Below, piece after piece: positions 9,364 to 18,040 of a stretch of DNA of 64,000 bases. Each line of letters opens with the position of its first letter. Positions within the stretch are counted from its first letter, which is position 1. The notes below the pieces were generated by a model. That model was given only the letters and a program-made list of their open reading frames with translations. It was not told the origin of the DNA and ran no database searches. The DNA lies in the NCBI RefSeq assembly GCF_000227295.1, contig NZ_JH165054.1, forward strand, positions 1,629,625 to 1,693,624. Direction: 5' to 3'. The stretch comes from Cutibacterium avidum ATCC 25577. GTDB taxonomy: Bacteria > Actinomycetota > Actinomycetes > Propionibacteriales > Propionibacteriaceae. Position numbers and translations under genes: made by a program.

Positions 9364-10048
9364 GGCTGGTGGGTTGAATCCCACCGACGGTGTCCGGTTG
9401 CCAGACCACCAAGAGGTCTGCTGCCGGGCGCCCCAGGTCGCTGGCGAGGTCCATCCATCCCGGATATGAGTTGAGGAATTCCAGGATGGCGTCAGCCTCA
9501 CCTCGCCGCTCGGCCGGTATCTTGTCGACGACATCAGCCAGCCCAAGCCGAGTCGTCAGTACCTGCCCGGTGCGCGCATAACCGATCCTCATGCCAGGTG
9601 CCGGTCGCAGCGGAATCTGCGGTTCCCCTACCATGAGCCGTTTGATGGCACAGGTACTGGACAAGCCGACAGCCGCGAGGTCGAAATCAAGCTCATCGAG
9701 CCGCGCCACCGACATCGGGATCTCGGTCCATCCCCACGACAGGTGGGTCAACCACTCATTGACGAGTCGCCAGCACCGTCCCAGGCGATCAGGCTCGATG
9801 AATCGGCCATGAACCAAGTCCTCGACATCATTGGGAGTTGGCCATCCCACCGGCAGCATCGGTCCCTCGACATTGGGCTTGTGGAGTGGGTGGAACGGGT
9901 TGCGCCAACCTGATCGACGATGATGGTGGACGGGTACGCTGAACGTGGCCTCGGTCCACTTACGCAGTTTCGTCGAGAGGCCCTCGTCAGCCCCAAACAT
10001 GTCGCGAACTTCGTCGATCGCGATGGCGTTGAGTCTCAACCCACCCAT
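9338..10048 (-). CDS. conserved hypothetical protein (DUF7691-like?)
   Basis: A 236-residue soluble protein that I do not firmly recognise. The opening LRLNAIAIDEVRDMFGA resembles a group of small actinobacterial proteins of unknown function that begin with a short strand and an Asp-rich turn (DUF7691-type), but this is a weak impression. No signal peptide, membrane segment or catalytic motif was seen. It overlaps the 3' end of the convergent purine permease by 26 bp. ATG at 10048 was taken; a shorter start is possible. Confidence 0.6.
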   Translation of the reverse strand: MGGLRLNAIAIDEVRDMFGADEGLSTKLRKWTEATFSVPVHHHRRSGWRNPFHPLHKPNVEGPMLPVGWPTPNDVEDLVHGRFIEPDRLGRCWRLVNEWLTHLSWGWTEIPMSVARLDELDFDLAAVGLSSTCAIKRLMVGEPQIPLRPAPGMRIGYARTGQVLTTRLGLADVVDKIPAERRGEADAILEFLNSYPGWMDLASDLGRPAADLLVVWQPDTVGGIQPTSLTSGQTVS

Positions 10049-10091
10049 GGCAACAGATTATTAGCCATGAGGTCGACATAAGGTGTAATCC

Positions 10092-10175
10092 ATGAATCCA
10101 CGCTCCAGGCAACACATCATCAGCGGGGTTCTCATCATCCTCGTACTGATCGTCGTGGTGGGATCCCTGCTGTGA
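10092..10175 (+). CDS. 27-residue single-pass membrane peptide
   Basis: The peptide starts MNPRSRQHIISG and then runs through an uninterrupted hydrophobic stretch to the stop. AAGGTG lies eight bases before the ATG. The stop TGA at 10173-10175 overlaps a GTG that could start the next gene, giving a GTGA coupling arrangement. A basic N-terminus followed by about 15 Val/Ile/Leu residues suits a single membrane helix with its N-terminus in the cytoplasm. It is too short for standard gene calling. Coding status is inferred from the ribosome site, composition and coupling. Confidence 0.5.
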   Translation: MNPRSRQHIISGVLIILVLIVVVGSLL

Positions 10176-11191
10176 CAGGTCGGTCCGGCATGGCAGGATG
10201 TCTTTTTGTGACCCGACGATCCTGGCCCCGACGTTCCCGCAGCGCGAGTGCGCTGGTGGCCCTGGGATGCGCCTGGGGACTGTCGGCTGGCCCTGCTGCC
10301 GCCGTCGATCTCACCATCACGACGGACAAGAAGCTTGGCACCCCGGTTGGCATGGCTGCCGACCTCGACAATGACTGCTACTGGGTCACCGATGGTTCTC
10401 CGTCGACGGTCCACTCCCTGCTTGCCCTCGACGAGACGGGCAAGGAAGTCCATCGGGTGAGGTGGGAGCCAGCCTTCCACGACGTGGAGGCGATGGCGTG
10501 GGCCAATGGCGTGCTCTACGTCGCCGACATCGGTGATAAGAAAACCAGGCGCCGCGGCATCCGCGTGATGTCTCCCACCTCGACGGCAGCCAATCAATCC
10601 ACCTACTACGAGTGGATGTTCACCTACCCCGACGGCGCTCACGACGCCAAGGCCATGGCAGTCAGTCCCAAGGGGAGCTTCTACATCGTCACTGACGGTC
10701 CCCACCCGGCGATCTACCGTAGTGGCCCGCAGGTCAGCCGCACGGAGTCCAACCCGCTCGAAAAGGTGGCGGACGCCCCCGCCGGGGTCAAGGACGCCAC
10801 CTTCCTGCCAGACGGGTCACGGCTGGCCATGCTGACCGACCATGAGGTTCGGGTCGTTGACGCCTACTCCTGGAAGGCGGTCGCCAACGCGGCGTTCTCG
10901 GGCGGGCAGACCATCACCACCGACACCACACAGAAGACCCTGGAGATCGCGACCTCCGGCAACAAGGTGCAGGAAATCGACTTCCCGACGACGCTGACCT
11001 CGATCTCGCCGACCCCCTCGCCGACTCCGAGTGCCAAGGCAGGGGCCACCCAGGCCAGTGGCAAGCCCACCTCCAAGGCGCGCTCAGGCACCCTCATCGC
11101 GGTGTTGGGAGCGGTCGCGGTGGCACTGTGCGCCGGCGTCGTGACCTTCGTGCACGACCGCTCCCAGGACACCACCTGGCGACACTGTTAG
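10172..11191 (+). CDS. secreted beta-propeller-like protein with C-terminal membrane anchor
   Basis: An up to 339-residue extracytoplasmic protein. The N-terminus has basic residues and a hydrophobic core ending in AGPAAA (signal peptide). The middle has NHL/SMP-30-like repeats (GVLYVADIGDKKTR, MAVSPKGSFYIVTDG, FLPDGSRLAML), followed by a Thr/Ser/Pro linker and a single membrane helix near residues 304-325. The start is uncertain: GTG 10172 overlaps the previous stop, ATG 10190 and GTG 10208 are alternatives, and AGGA precedes 10208. The 3' end overlaps convergent serC by four bases. The role at the cell surface is unknown. Confidence 0.7.
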   Translation: MTGRSGMAGCLFVTRRSWPRRSRSASALVALGCAWGLSAGPAAAVDLTITTDKKLGTPVGMAADLDNDCYWVTDGSPSTVHSLLALDETGKEVHRVRWEPAFHDVEAMAWANGVLYVADIGDKKTRRRGIRVMSPTSTAANQSTYYEWMFTYPDGAHDAKAMAVSPKGSFYIVTDGPHPAIYRSGPQVSRTESNPLEKVADAPAGVKDATFLPDGSRLAMLTDHEVRVVDAYSWKAVANAAFSGGQTITTDTTQKTLEIATSGNKVQEIDFPTTLTSISPTPSPTPSAKAGATQASGKPTSKARSGTLIAVLGAVAVALCAGVVTFVHDRSQDTTWRHC

Positions 11192-12306
11192 TCGTGGTGC
11201 TCCAGTAACCAATCCAGGCAGGCCGTCAACGCCTCGATGTCGCCGGGCTCGATCGAGCTGAAGGTGGCCACCCTGATCTGATTGCGGCCCAGCTTGCGAT
11301 ACGGCTCGATGTCGAGGATCCCGTTCTCGCGGGCGCGGGCACACAGCTGGGTGGCGTCGACGGACTTGTCGATGTCGATCGTCACCACCACCGGGCTACG
11401 TAGCGCAGGATCGGCGACGAAAGGGGTCGTCAACGGGTTGTCCTCGGCCCAGCGGTAGAGGATTCCTGAGGTCGACGCGGTGCGGGATGCCGCCCACGTC
11501 ATGCCGCCCTTGTCCAGCAGCCAGCGGCACTGCGCCTCCAGCATGACGAGGGTGGCCAGCGCGGGAGTGTTGAGGGTCTGATCTGCCCGGGAATTCTTCA
11601 CTGCGACGCTGAGATCAAGCATCTGCGGTACCCAGCGAGCCGAGGTAGTCAATCGTTCCGAGCGTTCGATCGCTGCTGGTGACAGAATTGCGAGCCACAA
11701 CCCGCCGTCCGAGGACAGGTTTTTCTGCGGTGAGAAGTAATAGGCGTCAGTCTGCGCCACGTCTGCAGCAACTCCGCCAACAGCTGACGTGGCATCGACG
11801 AGGACCAGGGAATTCTCGTCAATCTCATCCGGTCGACGGATCGGGGCGACGACCCCGGTGGAGGTCTCGTTGTGAGCCCACGCATATGCGTCGATCTCTC
11901 CCAGAGCTTGCGGCAGGGCGAGCTCGCCGGGCGGGGCCTGGAAAACTGCCGGATCTGCGAGGAAGGGAGCTCCTTGCAGGACCGAGGAGAATTTCTTCGT
12001 GAACTCGCCGTAAACGCCTGTCGCGGCGCACTTCTCCACCAGGGAGACGGTCGCCATGTCCCAGAAGAGGGTGGCTCCGCCGTTGCCAAGAGCAACCTCA
12101 TATTCGGCCGGAAGGTCGTAGAGGGTGGAGAGTTCCTCGCGGATCGCGGCGACCACATGGCGGACAGGTGGTTGGCGGTGGGAGGTACCCATCACCGATC
12201 CCGGTTCGGACAAACTGGCCACCACCTCCCGTCGGATCCGGGACGGGCCACACCCGAAACGGGGGTCGGAGGGCAGGAGGTCACTGGGAATCCTTGGCTC
12301 AGCCAT
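11188..12306 (-). CDS. serC: phosphoserine aminotransferase
   Basis: A 372-residue PLP enzyme converting 3-phosphohydroxypyruvate and glutamate to phosphoserine, the second step of serine synthesis. It is of the actinobacterial SerC subtype: N-terminal DPRFGCGPSRIR, MGTSHRQP in the substrate region, and the PLP-binding lysine in FSPQKNLSSDGG. ATG at 12306 was preferred over a 41-residue upstream extension that enters the divergent nagA leader. The gene is transcribed away from nagA and converges on the secreted propeller-like gene. No other serine-pathway gene lies nearby. Confidence 0.93.
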   Translation of the reverse strand: MAEPRIPSDLLPSDPRFGCGPSRIRREVVASLSEPGSVMGTSHRQPPVRHVVAAIREELSTLYDLPAEYEVALGNGGATLFWDMATVSLVEKCAATGVYGEFTKKFSSVLQGAPFLADPAVFQAPPGELALPQALGEIDAYAWAHNETSTGVVAPIRRPDEIDENSLVLVDATSAVGGVAADVAQTDAYYFSPQKNLSSDGGLWLAILSPAAIERSERLTTSARWVPQMLDLSVAVKNSRADQTLNTPALATLVMLEAQCRWLLDKGGMTWAASRTASTSGILYRWAEDNPLTTPFVADPALRSPVVVTIDIDKSVDATQLCARARENGILDIEPYRKLGRNQIRVATFSSIEPGDIEALTACLDWLLEHHD

Positions 12307-12402
12307 GGTCCTATCCTCGCAGATCTTGGTGCTGACGAAGCTCGTGTTCACGCTGTGACCATGTGGCAGTATGTGGGAAAACCCGCTGTCAAGGAGGCAT
12401 CG

Positions 12403-13533
12403 ATGATCAGCCGTATTGCTTCGCACCACGTCGTCGCCCGTGACGGAAGTGATTCACCGGCAACGATCACCGTCGAGGCCGGACGCATCGCCAAGGTCGG
12501 GGAGGGTATCGATCCGCAGGCTGAGCTCGTCGACGAGTGGATCCTGCCGGGCTACGTCGACACCCACTGCCATGGCGGCGCCGGTGCCGACTTCACCGAT
12601 CCCGACCATGACGCCGCCGTGCGAGCCGTGGCCTACCACCGCAGCCAGGGTTCGACGACCCTCTTCGCCTCCACGGTGACCGCCGCCATTGACGACGTCG
12701 TCGACCAGGTCGGACGACTCCGTCAACTCAGCGACGAGGACGAGATCGCCGGCATTCACCTCGAGGGACCCTTCCTCGCAGAGTCGCGCAAGGGTGCCCA
12801 TGCTGTCGAGCTGTTGTGCGATCCTGACCCGGTCTCGGTGGATCGACTCATCGAGGCAGGAGGGTCTGCTCTCAGGATGGTGACGATCGCTCCGGAGCGC
12901 GAGCACGGTCTGGAGGCCGTCGCGACCTTCAGCAAGGCGGGGGTGCATGCCGCCATCGGTCACACCGAGTGCGACAACACCACTGCCAGCGCTGCCGTCG
13001 ATGCCGGATCCGATGTCATCACCCACCTGTTCAACGCGATGCCGTCCATCCATCACCGCAAGCCCGGTCCGGTCCCGCCGATGCTCACTGACCCCCGCGT
13101 GGTCTGCGAGCTCATCTGTGATGGCGTGCACCTGGCACCAGACGTCATTCGGATGGCCATCTCGGCTGCCGGACCGCAGCGCATCGCCCTGGTCACCGAC
13201 GCCATGAGCGCCACCGGTCAACCTGACGGCGACTACATCCTGGGCAGCCTGCCGGTGAAGGTTGTCGACGGCCGCGCTCGACTGCTGGCCGCCGACGGTT
13301 CGCTGGGAGCGATTGCAGGATCCACTCTCACAATGGGTCACGCAGTCGAGTTCGTCACCTCGGTCGTGGGACTGCCGCTGGGGCAAGTTGCCGTCATGGC
13401 GGCCACCACACCGGCTGAACTCCACGGTCTGAGCGAGGTTGGCGTCTTGGAGGAGGGGCGCTGGGCTGACATGTGTCTCACCGACGAGAAGGGTCGTCTG
13501 GTCCGCGTCATCCGTCGCGGTGAGTCCGTCTGA
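12403..13533 (+). CDS. nagA: N-acetylglucosamine-6-phosphate deacetylase
   Basis: A 376-residue amidohydrolase releasing acetate from GlcNAc-6-phosphate to feed NagB. Metal and substrate motifs are in order: DTHCHGGAGADF near 53, GIHLEGPF near 120, IGHTEC near 185, THLFNAM near 208 and LVTDAMSATG near 263. ATG at 12403 follows a perfect AAGGAGG. It is divergent from serC with a 96-bp gap. Together with nagB it gives the cell a route from GlcNAc-6-phosphate to glycolysis. No GlcNAc phosphotransferase gene is in the window. Confidence 0.95.
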   Translation: MISRIASHHVVARDGSDSPATITVEAGRIAKVGEGIDPQAELVDEWILPGYVDTHCHGGAGADFTDPDHDAAVRAVAYHRSQGSTTLFASTVTAAIDDVVDQVGRLRQLSDEDEIAGIHLEGPFLAESRKGAHAVELLCDPDPVSVDRLIEAGGSALRMVTIAPEREHGLEAVATFSKAGVHAAIGHTECDNTTASAAVDAGSDVITHLFNAMPSIHHRKPGPVPPMLTDPRVVCELICDGVHLAPDVIRMAISAAGPQRIALVTDAMSATGQPDGDYILGSLPVKVVDGRARLLAADGSLGAIAGSTLTMGHAVEFVTSVVGLPLGQVAVMAATTPAELHGLSEVGVLEEGRWADMCLTDEKGRLVRVIRRGESV

Positions 13534-13683
13534 CGACCATGACAGGTATTTGAGCACTAAACTTCCTGACGGGGGTCGCTCGGGCGTGAGCAATGACGCC
13601 CCGACCGTTTTGTCAGACAACCTGTCCGATGGGCAGGTGGACAGCGACGCCCCTCGGCTGTGAGGGCGGGGAAGAGGTGCACC

Positions 13684-14382
13684 GTGAGCAGTGAGCTCGT
13701 CGATACAACGGAGATGTATCTGAGGACTCTCTACGAGCTGCTCGAGGAGGGTGTTGAGCTGCGCCGCGCCCGTATCGTCGAGCGACTGCACCAGTCCGGC
13801 CCCACCGTCTCCCAGACCGTGGCTCGTATGGAGCGTGACGGTCTCGTGGTCGTCGAGTCTGACCGCTCGATTTCGCTGACGCAGGAAGGCCACGACGCGG
13901 CCGAGACGGTGATGCGCAAGCATCGTCTGGCCGAGTGCCTGCTCACCGAGGTCATCGGTCTTCGCCCCGACCTGGTTCATGACGAGGCATGCCGTTGGGA
14001 GCACGTCATCTCCGGTGAGGTCGAGAAGCGCCTCACCGAGATCCTCGACAGCCCCGATGTCTCCCCGTACGGTTGCCCCCTTCCTCCCGAGCAGATCGGT
14101 CGTCGTCCGGACGACTCCGCCCGTTTCCGCGACGACTCCAAGCCTCTTGACGAGATCATCGCCGAGGCCGGCTGCCCGGTCAGTGTGACCGTCACCCGGT
14201 TGTCGGAGTTCTTCCAGGCCACCGAGGGCAACCTCACCGACGTCTACGCCGCTGGACTGTTGCCGGGCATGAGCATCGAGGTCAAGGATGATGTCGACGG
14301 CATCCGTCTGACGGGTCCCGACGGTTCGGTTGTCGTCGATCCGGAGGTCCTTTCCGGTCTGTTCGTCGTCCAGAACTCCTGA
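13684..14382 (+). CDS. DtxR/IdeR-family metal-dependent repressor
   Basis: A 232-residue regulator. It has an N-terminal winged helix beginning LVDTTEMYLRTLYEL, with recognition helix GPTVSQTVARMERDG, then a dimerisation/metal-binding domain (MRKHRLAECLLTEVIG, WEHVISGEVE, GCPLPP) and a C-terminal SH3-like domain near 150-232. The layout matches iron-sensing DtxR/IdeR more than shorter MntR. GTG at 13684 was chosen over an upstream in-frame start by alignment to DtxR N-termini. It is followed 20 bp later by an unknown gene. No convincing DtxR box was seen upstream of it or its neighbours. Confidence 0.9.
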   Translation: MSSELVDTTEMYLRTLYELLEEGVELRRARIVERLHQSGPTVSQTVARMERDGLVVVESDRSISLTQEGHDAAETVMRKHRLAECLLTEVIGLRPDLVHDEACRWEHVISGEVEKRLTEILDSPDVSPYGCPLPPEQIGRRPDDSARFRDDSKPLDEIIAEAGCPVSVTVTRLSEFFQATEGNLTDVYAAGLLPGMSIEVKDDVDGIRLTGPDGSVVVDPEVLSGLFVVQNS

Positions 14383-14402
14383 ATCGCGGTGACGATGCCG
14401 CA

Positions 14403-15482
14403 ATGAGTGTGTCCCAAACCCTGTGGCCCCGTCAGCTGCCAGATCTGAACCAGATCGCGACGCTCTGTGAAGCGGGTTGGTATGACACCGCCGATTCCAT
14501 GTTACGGATGACGCGGGCGTCCGAATCCGATGATCCTCACTTGGTGCAGGCCGCTGCTGTGACGGCCGTGGCCCGCAGAGTCCTGGCCCTCGATGCCGAA
14601 GATTTCGAGGAGATCGGGGACCCCCTGCCTGCTGATCTGCGATCCCGGCTCACTGACGCGGGTTTTCCGCACCACCCGCGGTCAACCGAGAGGGGAGCAC
14701 TGGGAGACCTGGTGCCCCTCTACGAGCTCATGCTCGAGGTCCTCGACATCCGGATGCATCGCGAGGAGCCACAGCAGGTCGTCGTGACCTGCCACATCCT
14801 GGGGGAATACCTGGGCCAGCTGGCCTGGCAATCGGTACTGGGAGACGGCGGGGACCCGCTCACGTTGCCCGGCAAGGTGGGGGAGAAGTGGGGAGGCGAA
14901 GGCCAGGACTGCGCCCACACCTCGGCCATGAACGCGACGGCTCGACGCAGCCTTCATGCTGCTCAGGGTGACGAGGAGGGTTACACCTCCTACCTGGACA
15001 AGTTCCATTCCAGATTGGGTGAAGCCCTCGGGGTGTGCGCGATGAACCACGCCACCATTGATGCCGGTGAGCGTCCTGACGTCGGTATCACCTGTCCGCA
15101 CCCGTGCCAGTGGGTGCTCGCCGGTACGTGGGAGGACCGCCGGGCCCTGGACGCTCGGGTGCGACTGGCCCGTATCTTCCAGGAATCTGGCCTGGTGGCC
15201 CTGCGCCATCATGCCCCAGTGGGACATTTCTTCGGGGTGCCGTCGGGCAGTGAGATCGGCAATGCCTGGGTGACGACCTGGAACAAGCTCAATGAGCAGT
15301 GGTCGGACGGGTCCAACCCGATGCTGAACCCCTTGGCTCCCGGCTACGACGTCGACGTCTCCGACGAGGCACTGCCCGGCCTGTCCCGCGTGGTGTCGAT
15401 CATCGCCGCGCGACCCATTTGTGCCGGCCATCTGCTACGTGATCTGGGAGCGACGGCGATTGCCGAGTTGAAGGCCGTGTGA
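14403..15482 (+). CDS. conserved hypothetical protein, possibly co-transcribed with dtxR-family gene
   Basis: A 359-residue soluble protein that I do not recognise. It is helical at the N-terminus (residues 1-140) and has several Cys and His residues in the second half (CAHTSAM, CAMNHATI, CPHPCQW, RHHAPVGHFFG), which could bind a metal or be structural. There is no signal peptide or membrane segment. It starts 20 bp after the DtxR-family gene and is followed by thioredoxin after 159 bp. A metal-related role is only suggested by the neighbour and the Cys/His content. Confidence 0.6.
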   Translation: MSVSQTLWPRQLPDLNQIATLCEAGWYDTADSMLRMTRASESDDPHLVQAAAVTAVARRVLALDAEDFEEIGDPLPADLRSRLTDAGFPHHPRSTERGALGDLVPLYELMLEVLDIRMHREEPQQVVVTCHILGEYLGQLAWQSVLGDGGDPLTLPGKVGEKWGGEGQDCAHTSAMNATARRSLHAAQGDEEGYTSYLDKFHSRLGEALGVCAMNHATIDAGERPDVGITCPHPCQWVLAGTWEDRRALDARVRLARIFQESGLVALRHHAPVGHFFGVPSGSEIGNAWVTTWNKLNEQWSDGSNPMLNPLAPGYDVDVSDEALPGLSRVVSIIAARPICAGHLLRDLGATAIAELKAV

Positions 15483-15641
15483 CATTCAAGGCGGCATGGC
15501 ACCGAGCGCTGCGACATCGAGGTGAATCACGGATTGGCACATCGGGAATACGCCAGCTCCTGATGCTGTTGCACCACACATGGGCCGAGGCGCCACGGCG
15601 TTGCGGTCGACCGAACCCAAACAATTACCGGGAGGTACAAC

Positions 15642-16007
15642 GTGGCTACCGTCGCATTGACCAAGGACAACTTCTCCTCGACCATCGATTCGAACGATGT
15701 CGTCCTCATCGACTTCTGGGCATCCTGGTGCGGGCCGTGCCAGCGCTTCGCGCCCATTTACGAGGACGCCAGTGAGCGTCACACTGACGTGACCTTCGCC
15801 AAGGTCGACACCGAGGACCAGCAGGAGCTGTCCGCCGGTCTGGAGATCACCTCCATCCCGACGATCATGGCCTTCCGCAATGGTTACCTCGTCTTCCGTC
15901 AGTCCGGCCTGCTGCAGGGCCGTCAGCTCGACGAGCTCATCGAGAAGGTCAAGGAGATCGACGTCGAGGATCTCAAGAGGCAGGCCGAGGCCCAGAAGCA
16001 GGGCTGA
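15642..16007 (+). CDS. trxA: thioredoxin
   Basis: A 121-residue cytosolic thioredoxin with the classical active site FWASWCGPCQ near residues 27-36 and the cis-Pro in TSIPT. It reduces protein disulfides using electrons from thioredoxin reductase, which is not encoded in this window. The GTG start at 15642 is preceded by GGGAGGT at good spacing. A short C-terminal extension (EDLKRQAEAQKQG) is slightly longer than in typical TrxA. It is preceded by a 159-bp gap with room for its own promoter. Confidence 0.95.
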   Translation: MATVALTKDNFSSTIDSNDVVLIDFWASWCGPCQRFAPIYEDASERHTDVTFAKVDTEDQQELSAGLEITSIPTIMAFRNGYLVFRQSGLLQGRQLDELIEKVKEIDVEDLKRQAEAQKQG

Positions 16008-16182
16008 CACCGGGTTTTCTCATTCCCGCCAATGTGTGCGGATACGGGGTCGGCGACAGGGTGGTAACGTCCTGCCGTCGACCCTACTTACGTCATACGT
16101 GATTGAGTCATGGATGCCGGGCGGGTCGCGGTGCCGAGCGCAGTGGTGCGTCGGTGCGACATCCCGTCCATAGGAGTTGTCC

Positions 16183-17799
16183 GTGACATCGAGAACCGAG
16201 GTCGCCGAGCTCGTCGAGACGACGCGACCGGCAGGCCCGAAACGCCGTATTGGTGTGGTAGCGGCGGTCGCCACCCTGGGCTCACTGCTCTTCGGCTATG
16301 ACACCGGGGTCATCTCTGGCGCTCTACCCTTCATGTACCTGCCACATGGTGCTGGTGGTTTGGCTCTGACGGTGGGCCATGAAGGTGCCATCGGAGGGAC
16401 GCTCACCCTTGGTGCGGCCTTCGGCGGGCTCATCGGCGGCATGATGAGCGATCGCTGGGGACGCCGTCATAACCTGCTGACCCTCGCTGTCCTGTTCATC
16501 ATTGGTGCTCTCGGCACGGCCGTGGCTCCCAGCATCTGGGTGATGTACCCCTTCCGGGTGGTGCTCGGCTTTGCCGTTGGCGCGGCCTCGGCAACGGTGC
16601 CGGTCTATCTGTCGGAGACCTCTCCGAAGCGGATGCGTGGCCGCATCGTCGCTCTTGACCAGTTCATGATCGTCTTCGGTCAGCTGCTGGCCTTCTCCGT
16701 CAATGCCGCCATTTCTGCGGCACATGGCGGCCCGACCCTGACGGTGACGGCGGATCCGTCCGGTCGGCTCGCTCCCGGAACCTATTCCTGGGACAAGTTG
16801 CAGGCCATGGCGACGTCCCATGGCGGAACGATGAGTGACGAAGCTTTCCACGCCTTCGTCATGCAGCTGTCGGTGTCCGCCGGATCTGGTGGAGCCTGGC
16901 GGTGGATGCTCGTGGTGTGCACCCTGCCGGCTGTCGCCTTGTGGATCGGTATGCGGAGGATGCCTGAGTCGGCGCGCTGGCACTTGAGCCACGGTCGGCT
17001 GCAGGAGGCGATTGCATGTCTGAAACAGGTGCGCGTCGAAGGGGCTGACGAGCCGATCGTCGACGAGGTCACCGAGATGGTCGAGCTCAACGGTGAGGGC
17101 GGCAGACTTACTCATCGCCAGCAGTGGGCCGTCGTCATGGAGTCGCGGTGGACGCGTCGTCTTCTGCTCGTCGGAATATTCCTTGCCGCGGTCAACCAGA
17201 CCACAGGTGTCAACACCGTCATGTACTACGCGCCGAAGGTGCTGGAATTCGCAGGGATGAGCACCCAGGCCTCGATCATTGCCCAGGTGGCCAACGGCGT
17301 CATGTCCGTCATCGGCGCCGGTGCTGGCCTGTGGCTCATCGAGAGGTTCGATCGTCGGCACCTTCTGATCTTCGACGTCACCGCTGTCGGTGTCTGTCTG
17401 CTCGGGATTGCCGCCACCTTCGGATTCGCCATTGCTCCGCATGTGGGCAAGGGTGTGCCGGCATGGGCGCCCATCCTCGTGCTCGTCCTCATGAGCATCT
17501 TCATGCTCATCGTCCAGTCCACCAACGGCACGGTGGTGTGGACCATGCTCGGTGAAATGTTCCCGACCCGGATGCGCGGAGCCATGAACGGTGCCGCGGT
17601 GTTCTGCGGATGGCTGGCGAACGCGACGATCACCTGGACGTTCCCGGCCATGCTGGCAGGGCTTGGTGGTGCCGGAACCTACCTCACCTACGGCATTGTC
17701 AACCTCGTTATCGCGCTCATCCTGGTCAAGGTGATGCCCGAGACGAGGGGACGCTCCCTGGAGGAGATCGAGGTCGAGATGAAGCGGTGGTACGCCTGA
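16183..17799 (+). CDS. MFS sugar porter (inositol/hexose type)
   Basis: A 538-residue membrane transporter of the sugar porter subfamily with about 12 helices. Signatures include GYDTGVISGALPF, DRWGRR between helices 2 and 3, PVYLSETSPKRMRG and a C-terminal PETRGRSLEEIE. A roughly 50-residue external loop after helix 5 (near 190-230) is longer than usual. GTG at 16183 was chosen because AGGAG at 16172-16176 is then correctly spaced; the in-frame TTG at 16177 abuts it. Such proteins import myo-inositol, xylose or glucose by proton symport, and the substrate cannot be assigned. It stands alone next to tRNA-Arg. Confidence 0.9.
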   Translation: MTSRTEVAELVETTRPAGPKRRIGVVAAVATLGSLLFGYDTGVISGALPFMYLPHGAGGLALTVGHEGAIGGTLTLGAAFGGLIGGMMSDRWGRRHNLLTLAVLFIIGALGTAVAPSIWVMYPFRVVLGFAVGAASATVPVYLSETSPKRMRGRIVALDQFMIVFGQLLAFSVNAAISAAHGGPTLTVTADPSGRLAPGTYSWDKLQAMATSHGGTMSDEAFHAFVMQLSVSAGSGGAWRWMLVVCTLPAVALWIGMRRMPESARWHLSHGRLQEAIACLKQVRVEGADEPIVDEVTEMVELNGEGGRLTHRQQWAVVMESRWTRRLLLVGIFLAAVNQTTGVNTVMYYAPKVLEFAGMSTQASIIAQVANGVMSVIGAGAGLWLIERFDRRHLLIFDVTAVGVCLLGIAATFGFAIAPHVGKGVPAWAPILVLVLMSIFMLIVQSTNGTVVWTMLGEMFPTRMRGAMNGAAVFCGWLANATITWTFPAMLAGLGGAGTYLTYGIVNLVIALILVKVMPETRGRSLEEIEVEMKRWYA

Positions 17800-17803
17800 G
17801 GGC

Positions 17804-17875
17804 GGCCCCGATAGGATTCGAACCTACGACACATGGTTTAGGAAACCACTGCTCTATCCCCTGAGCTACGGGGCC
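17804..17875 (-). tRNA. tRNA-Arg (CCT)
   Basis: The minus strand folds as a standard 72-nt tRNA: acceptor GGCCCCG pairs with CGGGGCC, anticodon loop TTCCTAA gives anticodon CCT, and the T arm is GTAGG-TTCGAAT-CCTAT. CCA is not encoded. The sequence immediately upstream of its 5' end can form a large hairpin that includes the first four bases of the tRNA (see the hairpin entry). Confidence 0.95.
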
Positions 17876-17924
17876 CTGCCCACGAAGGGCCACACCAGCC
17901 TAGTCCGGTGTGGTGGGCAGGGCC
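17872..17924. repeat. nested inverted repeat overlapping the 5' end of tRNA-Arg
   Basis: Outer arms GGCCCTGCCCAC (17872-17883) and GTGGGCAGGGCC (17913-17924) are perfect. An inner pair CCACACC/GGTGTGG (17890-17896, 17907-17913) nests inside, sharing one base. The outer arm uses GGCC that is also the first part of the tRNA acceptor stem on the minus strand. It could be a terminator for upstream rightward or leftward transcription, or a leader fold that competes with tRNA folding. Confidence 0.6.
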
Positions 17925-18040
17925 AACCCCGCCTTCCAGGTGGACTGGGATGTCCTGTCAACTTCGTGGGCCACGCAGGTGGGCCTCGCTACACTCGGTC
18001 ATCAACACCTGACCGCCAACCACCTGCGATGGGAGTGGGG

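Noticed and set aside
13534..13683. DtxR/IdeR operator upstream of the DtxR-family gene
   Set aside because: No sequence close to the known TTAGGTTAG-type palindrome was seen.
12454..14403. 649-codon minus-strand frame opposite nagA and the DtxR-family gene
   Set aside because: Both + strand genes have clear family motifs; the minus frame has none.
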